From: an uncultured Verrucomicrobiota bacterium
GTDB taxonomy: Bacteria; Verrucomicrobiota; Verrucomicrobiia; Limisphaerales; UBA9464
Reading direction: 5' to 3'
Assembly: GCA_903925515.1 (NCBI GenBank)
Contig: CAIYFP010000147.1
Location: 1 to 8,190, forward strand
Length of the DNA stretch: 8,190 nucleotides
In this document: piece after piece, positions 1 through 6,595 of the stretch
How the letters are laid out: the number at the start of each line of letters is the position of its first letter
How positions within the stretch are numbered: position 1 is the stretch's first letter
Notes under the pieces: generated by a model
Databases searched by the model: none
What the model saw: the letters and a program-made list of their open reading frames with translations, nothing else
Told to the model about the DNA's origin: nothing
Position numbers and translations under genes: made by a program

Positions 1-22
1 CAGCCCAGTCCCGCCCCCGGCG

Positions 23-217
23 CTGGCATCCCTGCCGGGATGCCGGAGTTCACGTTCGCACGGGTCCCCGGTGGTGTCGTCGCTTCACTCCTCCACCGCC
101 GGCTGCAAGCTGGGAAGCCTCCGGCTTCATGGCAGATGGACGCCGAGATCACTTGGGATGTTGCCACCCTCGTCCATGCCGCGGTCGCCCATCCGCTACG
201 ACGGCGTGTGGGCACGC
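23..217 (+). other. Cluster of inverted repeats upstream of the transposase, possible bridge-RNA remnant
   Basis: Four or five stems can be read directly. A 10-bp stem, with one G-T wobble and a TGCC loop, lies at 23-32/37-46. A 6-bp stem at 69-74/93-98 closes an 18-base loop. A 6-bp hairpin with a 3-base loop lies at 114-119/123-128. A perfect 7-bp stem at 136-142/171-177 closes a 28-base loop. A 5-bp hairpin lies at 204-208/213-217. No protein-like reading frame stands out here. IS110-group elements are known to encode a bridge RNA upstream of the recombinase gene, with a 5' stem-loop followed by two large guide loops, and this order of small and large loops resembles that. The match is by eye, with no folding energy or covariance, so this could equally be ordinary GC-rich sequence. 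Confidence 0.25.
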
Positions 218-272
218 AGCCTGCCGCAACTCGCCCGCTTGGGGATCGCGAGCCTCTCCCCTCCTTAAGCGC

Positions 273-284
273 GGATTTGGGCAT
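273..284 (+). repeat. Left copy of imperfect direct repeat bracketing the transposase pseudogene
   Basis: GGATTTGGGCAT at this position is repeated at 1488-1500 with one extra G. It ends 12 bases before the presumed transposase ATG at 297. It could be a recombination footprint, an element-end sequence or chance. Confidence 0.4.
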
Positions 285-288
285 TCCC

Positions 289-293
289 AGAGG
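289..293 (+). promoter_or_regulatory. Possible ribosome binding site of the transposase remnant
   Basis: AGAGG lies 3 bases before the ATG at 297. This ATG opens the reading frame that carries the conserved IS110 N-terminal GIDVG motif and gives a plausible lead of about 30 residues before it. The spacing is short, so the site is weak support for this start. Confidence 0.3.
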
Positions 294-296
294 TCC

Positions 297-1455
297 ATGT
301 CGAGATCCTCAAGGTACCCACGCAAGCCGCGGCTTGGCCCGGACAACCAAGTCCAGTCGATCGGCAAGGAGATCCACCCCGAGGCCGTCGGCATCGACGT
401 CGGCACCTGCGAGTTCGTGGTGGCCGTTGCCCCCGCTCGGCGCCCGTCCGGCTGCGTGAAGTTCCCGTCCTTCACCGCCGACATCGGGCACCTGTGGCAT
501 GGCTCCAGGAGTGCCAGGTGCGGACCGTGGCGATGGAGAGCACGGCAATGACTGGGTGCCGTTGTTCCAGGCGCTGGAGGACGCGGGCATCGAGGTATGC
601 CTGGTCAACGCGCGTCATGTGAGGGCGGTGCCCGGTCGCAACACCGACGTGTGCGACGCGCCATGGCTGCGGCAGCTGCACATGGCCGGCCTGCTCCAGA
701 AGTCCTTCCGGCCACCGGCCGAGGTGGCGTCGCTGCGCTGCGTGATGAGGCACCGCCCGGACCTGGTCCTCATTGCGGCCCGGCTGCTCCAGGAACCCCA
801 GAAGGTCCTCAACGAGATGAACCTCAAGCTGCACCCTGTCTTCGGCGACCTCGACGGGGCCAGCGCGATGGCCATCGTGGAGGCGATCCCGCCCGAGTCA
901 CCGGGGCCACCGCCGCCGGCCACGAGGAGCCCGAGGCGCCTGCAGAAGAATGCGGTGGACATGGCGGTGTTCGAGGAGGCGTGCCGGTTCTACAAGGTGG
1001 ACCTCAGCGAGGTGACCGGGGGGGTGCGGGGCTTCGGACGGCGCTGATGACGGAGGTTGGGACTGCGGAAGACCTGCTGAAGGCGTTCAGGACGGCGGAA
1101 AGCTTCCCATCGTGGAACGGGCCGTGCCCGGACAACCGGATCAGGGGAGGTCGGGTGCTGAAGGTGAAGACGCGAGCGGTGAAGGGCCGGGTGGCGCAGG
1201 ACCTCCGGTTGGCGGCGTACGGCATGGCGAGGGCCTAGGGCAAGATGGGCGAGCACTTGAGGCGTATGAAAGGGCGGCTGGGGAAGGCGGAGGGGATCAC
1301 GGCGTCGGCGCACAAACGGGCGCGGGTGGCGTATGGGATGATCAAGAACCGCCAGCCGTATGACGAGCAGAAGGCCTTTCGCCCGACGGCATCCTCACGG
1401 GCCAAGCGGCTGAAACGAATGCAGGAGGAGGCCGCCTGCCGCAACACACCGGGTT
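297..1455 (+). pseudogene. IS110-family transposase, broken by three frameshifts, a stop and an internal deletion
   Basis: This is the remnant of a DEDD (RuvC-like) recombinase that moves IS110 elements. Family motifs appear in order but in changing frames: GIDVGTCEFVVAVA (frame of 297), then LQECQVRTVAMEST (frame of 494), then DWVPLFQALEDAGIEVCLVN, TDVCDAPWLRQLH and SFRPPAEVASLR (frame of 547), then TALMTEVGT, SWNGPCPDNRIRGG and GITASAHKRARVAY (frame of 1026 onwards). The switches lie near 492-494, at 544-545 and in the run of seven G at 1018-1024; each fits loss of one base. An in-frame TAG lies at 1236-1238. The linker after MAIVEAI (about 885-930) is much shorter than usual, suggesting an internal deletion. 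The family's ISGG motif reads IRGG near 1139-1150. The C-terminal piece has lost its own stop and stays open into the next gene. Family members are usually 300-450 residues, and about 385 codons remain here. No active protein is expected. Confidence 0.9.
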
Positions 1456-1487
1456 GGCGTCCGAAGGACATCCCCATGCTTGCGCCG

Positions 1488-1500
1488 GGATTTGGGGCAT
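1488..1500 (+). repeat. Right copy of imperfect direct repeat bracketing the transposase pseudogene
   Basis: GGATTTGGGGCAT matches the copy at 273-284 apart from one added G. It lies about 30 bases after the last recognisable transposase residues and 75 bases before the PSD1 start. Confidence 0.4.
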
Positions 1501-1563
1501 CCGGTCGTCCTAACCCTTTCCTTTTCCAAGGCTTCTCACCCGCCCCATGCCTCGTCCATCCTC

Positions 1564-1568
1564 AGGGA
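1564..1568 (+). promoter_or_regulatory. Shine-Dalgarno site that decides the PSD1 start
   Basis: AGGGA ends 6 bases before the ATG at 1575. It is the best ribosome-binding match among the four host genes. Together with the signal peptide that begins at this ATG, it favours 1575 over the in-frame ATGs at 1476 and 1245, which lie in or next to transposase sequence. Confidence 0.55.
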
Positions 1569-1574
1569 CGTCGC

Positions 1575-4067
1575 ATGCGCGCGCCGCTTCCATGGGTCCT
1601 CAGATTGGCCTCCGCCCTCCTCGCGGTGTCCGCCGCCCTCGCCAGCCCGCCGCGATTCTCCCGCGACATCCTCCCCATCCTTTCCAACCACTGCCTGCCC
1701 TGCCATGGCCCCGACGCCGCCCATCGCAAGGGCGGACTCCGGCTGGACACCGCCGAGGGCGCCCGCGCCGGCGGCAAGTCCGGCCTGCCTGCCATCGTCC
1801 CCGGCAACCCCGCCCTAAGCGCCCTCGTCCAGCGCATCCACGCCGCCGACCCCGACGACCTCATGCCGCCGGCGTCCGTCCACAAGCCCCTCGCCGACGC
1901 CCAGCGCCAGCTCCTCGCCGACTGGATCCGTGACGGCGCCCCATGGGGACGGCATTGGGCTTACGAACCCGTGGTCCGCCCATTCCCCCCTCGCACCCCT
2001 CGCGCCACCCTCAACCCCATCGACGCCTTCGTCCGGGACCGTCTCGCCCGCGAAAACCTCGCCCCCTCCCCCGAGGCCGGGCGCGCCACCCTCCTCCGCC
2101 GGGTCACGCTCGACCTCACCGGCCTTCCCCCAAGCCCGGACGAACTCGCATCCTTCCTCTCCGATCCGCGCCCCGACGCCTACGAGCGCACCGTCGATCG
2201 TCTCCTCGCATCCCCTCGCCACGGCGAACGCATGTCATGGGAATGGCTCGAAGCCGCGCGGTACGCCGACTCCAACGGCTACCAAGGCGACGGCGAACGA
2301 ACCGCATGGCCATGGCGGGACTGGGTCGTCCATGCCTTCAACCGCAACCTTCCCTTCGACCAGTTCACCCTCTGGCAGCTCGCGGGCGACCTCCTCCCCT
2401 CCCCCTCCCAAGAGCAACGCCTCGCCACCGCCTTCGTCCGGAACCACCCCATCAACGGCGAGGGCGGCCGCATCCCCGAGGAAAACCGCATCGACTACCT
2501 CTTCGACCAAGTCGAGACCGTCGGCACCGCATGGCTCGGCCAAACCTTCAACTGCACCCGCTGCCACGACCACAAGTTCGACCCTGTCTCCCAGGCCGAC
2601 TACTTCCGCCTTCTCGCCCTCTTCAACCGCACCGCCGTCGATGGCGGCGGCGGCAACCCCCAGACCCCGCCCGTCCTCGAAGTCATCGACGAACCGCTCC
2701 AGCTCGCCCTCGACTCCGCCTCCCATTCCCTCCGCAAGGCCGTCGCCGCCATGGCCGACGCCGAATCCAAGCTCTTCCCTCGGCCCGACGCCGACCCCAT
2801 CGACCGCTCCCCCGCCTTCAAGGACCTCCCCAAGGAGGTTGCCGACGCCCTCAAGGTCCAGCCCGCCAACCGCAACTCCTCCCAGGCAGGCAAGCTCCAC
2901 GCCCACTTCGAGAAAACCGCCCCCGACTACGCCGCAACCATCCCTCCCTTCCAGGCCGCCTACGACCGCCACCGCTCCGTCCAGCAGTCCATCCCCAAGG
3001 TCATGGTCATGGAGGATGCCCCATCCCCGCGCGACACGTTCATCCTCGCACGCGGCCTCTACACCAAGCCCGGCATCAAGGTCGGCCCCGGCCTCCCACC
3101 CGGCATCTCCCCCACGCCTGCCGCCCCCGCCTCCAATCGCCTCGACCTCGCCCGCTGGCTCCTTCGCCCCGACCACCCCCTCACCGCTCGCGTGATCGCC
3201 AACCGCCAATGGCAGCTCTTCCTTGGCACCGGCCTCGTCAAGACCTCCGAGGACTTCGGCCTCCAAGGCGAGCCCCCGTCCCACCCAGACCTCCTCGACT
3301 GGCTCGCCTCCGAGCTCGTCGCATCCGGCTGGGACATCAAGAACCTCCAACGCCTCATCGTCACCAGCGCCACCTATCGCCAAGCCTCCCAGACCACCCC
3401 CCAGCTGTCCCGCGCCGACCCCGAAAACCGCCTCCTCGCCCGCGGCCCTCGTCATCGCATGCCCTCATGGATGCTTCGCGACGTCGCCCTCGCCGCCTCG
3501 GGCCTCCTCGTCGAGCAGCTCGGCGGCCCACCGGTCAAACCCTACCAACCCGACGGCGTCTGGGAGGAGGCCACCTTCGGCAACAAGAAGTACCAGCGCG
3601 ACTCCGGCGCCCCGCTCTACCGCCGAAGCCTCTACGTCTTCTGGCGCCGCATCATCGCGCCCACCCTCTTCTTCGACGTCGCCTCCCGCCAGACCTGCAC
3701 CGTTCGCAGCCCGCGCACCAACACCCCCCTCCAAGCCCTTCTGCTCCTCAACGACACCTCCTTCGTCGAGGCCGCTCGCGCCATGGCCGCCTCCCTGTGC
3801 GCCCATTCCACCGCGCCGGAATCCCGCATCGAGGAGCTCTACCTCCGCGTCCTCTCTCGCAGGCCCTCCCCGAACGAAACCCGGCTCCTCCTCGCCGCCG
3901 CGACCCGCCACGCCTCCCACTTTACGGCCCATCCCGACGCCGCCGCACGCCTTCTCAAGGCCGGCGACTCGCCCGCCCCGGCCTCCATCCCGGCCCACGA
4001 ACTCGCCGCATGGACCCTCGTCGCATCCACCGTCCTCAACCTCGACGAAGCCCTCTCCTCCGAATGA
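1575..4067 (+). CDS. PSD1-family planctomycete-type c-type cytochrome (PSCyt1, DUF1549, DUF1553)
   Basis: This is an 830-residue exported protein of the cytochrome-like family paired with DUF1501 proteins in planctomycetes and verrucomicrobia. Its biochemical role is not established. Residues 1-23 form a signal peptide (Arg near the start, hydrophobic run, ALA before the likely cleavage site). A PSCyt1 domain (about 28-115) holds a CLPCH haem-c motif at 40-44. The DUF1549 domain (about 145-350) includes ARYADSNGYQGDG, and a second CxxCH (CTRCH) lies at 327-331. A less conserved stretch (about 355-515) precedes the DUF1553 domain (about 520-790), which has RVIANRQWQLFLGTGLV and RSPRTNTPLQALLLLND. 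The length is normal for the family. The start at 1575 is chosen for its ribosome site and signal peptide; the frame is open upstream to 1245, but that part is transposase debris. The stop overlaps the next start by 4 bases, as expected for a co-expressed pair. A periplasmic redox or binding role, possibly in polymer breakdown, is inference. Confidence 0.93.
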   Translation: MRAPLPWVLRLASALLAVSAALASPPRFSRDILPILSNHCLPCHGPDAAHRKGGLRLDTAEGARAGGKSGLPAIVPGNPALSALVQRIHAADPDDLMPPASVHKPLADAQRQLLADWIRDGAPWGRHWAYEPVVRPFPPRTPRATLNPIDAFVRDRLARENLAPSPEAGRATLLRRVTLDLTGLPPSPDELASFLSDPRPDAYERTVDRLLASPRHGERMSWEWLEAARYADSNGYQGDGERTAWPWRDWVVHAFNRNLPFDQFTLWQLAGDLLPSPSQEQRLATAFVRNHPINGEGGRIPEENRIDYLFDQVETVGTAWLGQTFNCTRCHDHKFDPVSQADYFRLLALFNRTAVDGGGGNPQTPPVLEVIDEPLQLALDSASHSLRKAVAAMADAESKLFPRPDADPIDRSPAFKDLPKEVADALKVQPANRNSSQAGKLHAHFEKTAPDYAATIPPFQAAYDRHRSVQQSIPKVMVMEDAPSPRDTFILARGLYTKPGIKVGPGLPPGISPTPAAPASNRLDLARWLLRPDHPLTARVIANRQWQLFLGTGLVKTSEDFGLQGEPPSHPDLLDWLASELVASGWDIKNLQRLIVTSATYRQASQTTPQLSRADPENRLLARGPRHRMPSWMLRDVALAASGLLVEQLGGPPVKPYQPDGVWEEATFGNKKYQRDSGAPLYRRSLYVFWRRIIAPTLFFDVASRQTCTVRSPRTNTPLQALLLLNDTSFVEAARAMAASLCAHSTAPESRIEELYLRVLSRRPSPNETRLLLAAATRHASHFTAHPDAAARLLKAGDSPAPASIPAHELAAWTLVASTVLNLDEALSSE

Positions 4068-5500
4068 ACCCCGCCCCCGACCTCTCACGCCGAACCTTCC
4101 TCGGACGCGGTGCCAGCGGCCTTGGCATGGCCGCCCTGGCCCAACTCCTTGCACGCGACGCCCGCGCCGCGTCACCGGGCATCCCCACCCCCTCCCTCCA
4201 CCACAAGCCCCGCGCCAAGCGCCTCGTCTATCTCTTCCAGAACGGCGCCCCTACCCACGTCGATCTCTTCGACTTCAAGCCCCGCCTCGTCCGCGACCAT
4301 GGCAAGCCCCTCCCCGACTCCTACATCGGCGGCAAACGCTTCAGCACCATGACCGGCAAGGCCGACGGCAAGCTCCTCCTCGCCCCCGTCGAGCCCTTCC
4401 ACCAACACGGCCAGTCCGGAGCATGGGTCTCCGCCTTCCTCCCCCACATCGCCTCCATCTCGGACCGCATCTGCTTCCTCAAGGGCATGCAGACCGACGC
4501 CGTCAACCATGCCCCGGCCATCTCCCTCATGCTCTCCGGCTCCCAGCTCCCCGGCCGGCCCACCCTCGGCGCATGGCTCGGATACGGCCTCGGCTCCGAG
4601 TCCGACAACCTCCCGGCTTTTGTCGTCATGACGTCCGTCTCCCGCAACACCACCTGCGGGCAAATCTTCTACGACTTCTACTGGGGCTCCGGCTTCCTCC
4701 CGTCCCGCCATCAAGGCGTGAAGTTCCGCGGCTCTGCCGACCCCGTCCTCTACCTCAACAACCCCGACGGCATCGACCGGCCGCTCCGCCGCGCCATGCT
4801 CGACGACCTCGCCGCCCTCAACCAGGAACACCACGAGGCATGGGGCGACCCCGAGATCGCCGCCCGCATCGCCCAGTACGAGATGGCCTTCCAGATGCAG
4901 GCCTCCGTCCCCGAGCTCTCCGACATCTCACGCGAGCCCGAGTCCGTGCTCCGCGAGTACGGACCCGACGTCCGCACCCCCGGCACCTTCGCCTACAACT
5001 GCCTCATGGCACGGCGCCTCCTGGAACGCGGCGCCCGCTGCGTGCAGCTCATGCACGCCGGCTGGGACCAGCACAACTCCCTCACCACCGAGTTGTACAA
5101 CCAGTGCCGCGACACCGACCAGCCCTCCGCCGCACTCGTCCTCGACCTCGAACGCCGCGGCCTCCTCGAGGACACCGTCGTCGTCTGGGGCGGCGAGTTC
5201 GGCCGCACCCCCTTCATCCAAGGCAGCCTCGGCGACCGTCCACGCTGGGGCCGCGACCACCACCCCTACGCCTACACCACATGGCTCGCCGGCGGCGGCA
5301 TTCGCCCGGGCATCTCCCACGGCGAAACCGACGACATCGGCATGAACGTCGTCTCCAACCCCGTCCATGTTCACGACCTTCAAGCCACCCTCCTCCACCT
5401 CCTCGGCATCGACCACGAACGCCTCACCTTCCGCTTCCAAGGCCGCGACTTCCGCCTCACCGACGTCCACGGCGCCGTCGTGAAGCCCATCCTCGCATGA
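4064..5500 (+). CDS. DUF1501 family protein, Tat-exported, alkaline phosphatase/sulfatase fold
   Basis: This 478-residue protein belongs to the DUF1501 family, which has the alkaline phosphatase superfamily fold. Its reaction is unknown. The N-terminus carries a twin-arginine signal (SRRTFL at 8-13) and a short hydrophobic stretch ending near residue 36, so export in folded form is likely. Family landmarks are FQNGAPTHVDLFDFKP (58-73), GGEFGRTP (376-383), GRDHHPYAYT (396-405) and HDLQATLLHLLGIDHERL (437-454). The acidic and histidine residues in the last three are typical metal-site positions of the fold. The ATG at 4064 overlaps the PSD1 stop (ATGA), and no Shine-Dalgarno precedes it, so translation probably depends on ribosomes finishing PSD1. 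PSD1/DUF1501 pairs are common in PVC genomes and are presumed to work together outside the cytoplasm. The family call is firm; any substrate is unknown. Confidence 0.94.
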   Translation: MNPAPDLSRRTFLGRGASGLGMAALAQLLARDARAASPGIPTPSLHHKPRAKRLVYLFQNGAPTHVDLFDFKPRLVRDHGKPLPDSYIGGKRFSTMTGKADGKLLLAPVEPFHQHGQSGAWVSAFLPHIASISDRICFLKGMQTDAVNHAPAISLMLSGSQLPGRPTLGAWLGYGLGSESDNLPAFVVMTSVSRNTTCGQIFYDFYWGSGFLPSRHQGVKFRGSADPVLYLNNPDGIDRPLRRAMLDDLAALNQEHHEAWGDPEIAARIAQYEMAFQMQASVPELSDISREPESVLREYGPDVRTPGTFAYNCLMARRLLERGARCVQLMHAGWDQHNSLTTELYNQCRDTDQPSAALVLDLERRGLLEDTVVVWGGEFGRTPFIQGSLGDRPRWGRDHHPYAYTTWLAGGGIRPGISHGETDDIGMNVVSNPVHVHDLQATLLHLLGIDHERLTFRFQGRDFRLTDVHGAVVKPILA

Positions 5501-6579
5501 TCTCCCCCACCCCAAAACGCTCCCTCTGGCCCGCCAAGGACCCGCGTGCCGTCGTCGTCCTCGACCAAACCCGCCTCCCCCACCGCGTCCAGACCGTCAC
5601 CCTTCGCTCCCTCGACGACGTCGCGCGCGCCATCTCGGACATGACCGTCCGAGGCGCGCCCCTCATCGGCGTGACCGCCGCCTACGGCATGGCCTTCGCC
5701 ATGGCCATGGACCCCTCCAACGCCTCCCTCGCCCGCGCCTATGACGTCCTCTTCGCCACACGCCCCACCGCCGTGAACCTGCGCTGGGCCTTGGACGTCA
5801 TGCGCGACCTCCTCGCCCCCCTCCCGCCCGCACTCCGCCACGAGGCCGCACTCCGCAAGGCCCACGAGGTCGCCGAGGACGACGTCTCCTCCAACCTCGC
5901 TCTCGGGCTCCACGGCATCCAACTCCTCCAGCAAGTCGCCGCTCGCAGGAACGGCCAGCCCGTCCGCATCATGACCCATTGCAACGCCGGCCGTCTCGCC
6001 GCGGTCGCATGGGGCACCGCCACCGCCCCCATCTACCTCGCCCATGACAACGGCATCCCCGTCCATGTCTGGGTCAGCGAGACCCGCCCCCGCAACCAAG
6101 GCGCGTCCCTTACCGCATGGGAGCTCGCCGACCACGGCGTTCCTCACACCGTCTTCGCCGACAACGCCGCCGGGCACCTCCTCCAGCGCGGCCTCGTGGA
6201 CCTCGTCATCGTCGGCGCCGACCGCGTCACCCGGCGCGGCGACGTCGCCAACAAGATTGGCACGTACCTCAAGGCTCTTGCCGCCAAGGCCCACCGCGTC
6301 CCGTTCCATGTCGCATTCCCATGCTCCACCCTCGACTGGACCCTCGACGACGGCGTCGCATCCATCCCCATCGAGGAACGTTCCGCCCGCGAGGTCACCC
6401 ACGTTTCCGGCACGGACCCTCGCGGACGCGTCGTGACCGTTCGCGTTGCCCCCATGGAGTCGCCTGCCCGCAACGACGCCTTCGACGTCACCCCCGCCAA
6501 GCTCGTCACCGGCTTCATCACCGAGCGTGGCCTTTGCGCCGCCAATGCAAGAGGCCTGAGATCCTTCCGTCGTCCGTGA
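5497..6579 (+). CDS. mtnA: S-methyl-5-thioribose-1-phosphate isomerase
   Basis: This 360-residue cytoplasmic enzyme converts 5-methylthioribose-1-phosphate to 5-methylthioribulose-1-phosphate in the methionine salvage pathway. The family is related to eIF2B subunits. Motifs in order are TVRGAPLIGVTAAYG (50-64), HCNAG with the expected catalytic Cys162, ETRPRNQGASLTAWEL, IVGADR with the expected catalytic Asp242, GDVANKIGTY and IPIEER. All key residues are intact and the length matches the family. The ATG at 5497 overlaps the stop of the DUF1501 gene by 4 bases and has no Shine-Dalgarno, which suggests translational coupling. No other methionine-salvage gene is in the window. Members of this family can also act on 5-deoxyribose-1-phosphate (DHAP shunt), so the in vivo substrate is open. 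The closely related ribose-1,5-bisphosphate isomerases are less likely, given the full MtnA motif set. Confidence 0.95.
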   Translation: MISPTPKRSLWPAKDPRAVVVLDQTRLPHRVQTVTLRSLDDVARAISDMTVRGAPLIGVTAAYGMAFAMAMDPSNASLARAYDVLFATRPTAVNLRWALDVMRDLLAPLPPALRHEAALRKAHEVAEDDVSSNLALGLHGIQLLQQVAARRNGQPVRIMTHCNAGRLAAVAWGTATAPIYLAHDNGIPVHVWVSETRPRNQGASLTAWELADHGVPHTVFADNAAGHLLQRGLVDLVIVGADRVTRRGDVANKIGTYLKALAAKAHRVPFHVAFPCSTLDWTLDDGVASIPIEERSAREVTHVSGTDPRGRVVTVRVAPMESPARNDAFDVTPAKLVTGFITERGLCAANARGLRSFRRP

Positions 6580-6595
6580 CCCCTGCCCATCCCCC

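Larger units (their letters stand above)
20..1500 (+). mobile_element. Decayed IS110-family insertion sequence (approximate limits)
   Basis: The core of this element is a broken IS110-family transposase (about 297-1455). IS110 elements usually have no terminal inverted repeats and make no target-site duplication, so the ends cannot be read directly. The left limit is set at the first strong hairpin (23-46), because IS110-group elements carry a structured non-coding RNA region upstream of the transposase. The right limit is set where the G-rich coding pattern of the transposase gives way to the C-rich pattern of the host operon, about 75 bases before the next gene. A shorter alternative is 273-1500, bounded by a near-identical direct repeat. 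The element is certainly immobile by itself because its transposase is broken in several places. Family assignment is firm; the ends are guesses. Confidence 0.5.

Noticed and set aside
40..459. Open frames at 40-459 and 71-268 upstream of the transposase.
   Set aside because: Their translations show no family pattern and overlap the palindrome-rich region; the IS110 motifs lie in a different frame from 297.
34..1491. Shared 8-base GCCGGGAT at 34-41 and 1484-1491 as possible element ends.
   Set aside because: Eight GC-rich bases can match by chance in such DNA; the longer repeat at 273/1488 is better supported.
1480..1516. Promoter for the operon from TTGCGC (1480) and TAACCC (1511).
   Set aside because: The spacing of 25 bases is too wide and both hexamers are poor.
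2235..3455. Minus-strand open frame of 406 codons, and similar ones at 5380-7017 and 6518-7633.
   Set aside because: They are mirror images of the real genes, rich in Gly, Val, Glu and Ala, with no family motif.
1943..4063. Very long open frames overlapping PSD1 in other plus-strand phases (1930-3195, 1943 onwards, 3223 onwards).
   Set aside because: They arise because the C-rich codon pattern has few stops. Their translations are Arg/Pro/Ser-rich low-complexity sequence, and only their downstream parts (DUF1501 from 4064, MtnA from 5497) match families.
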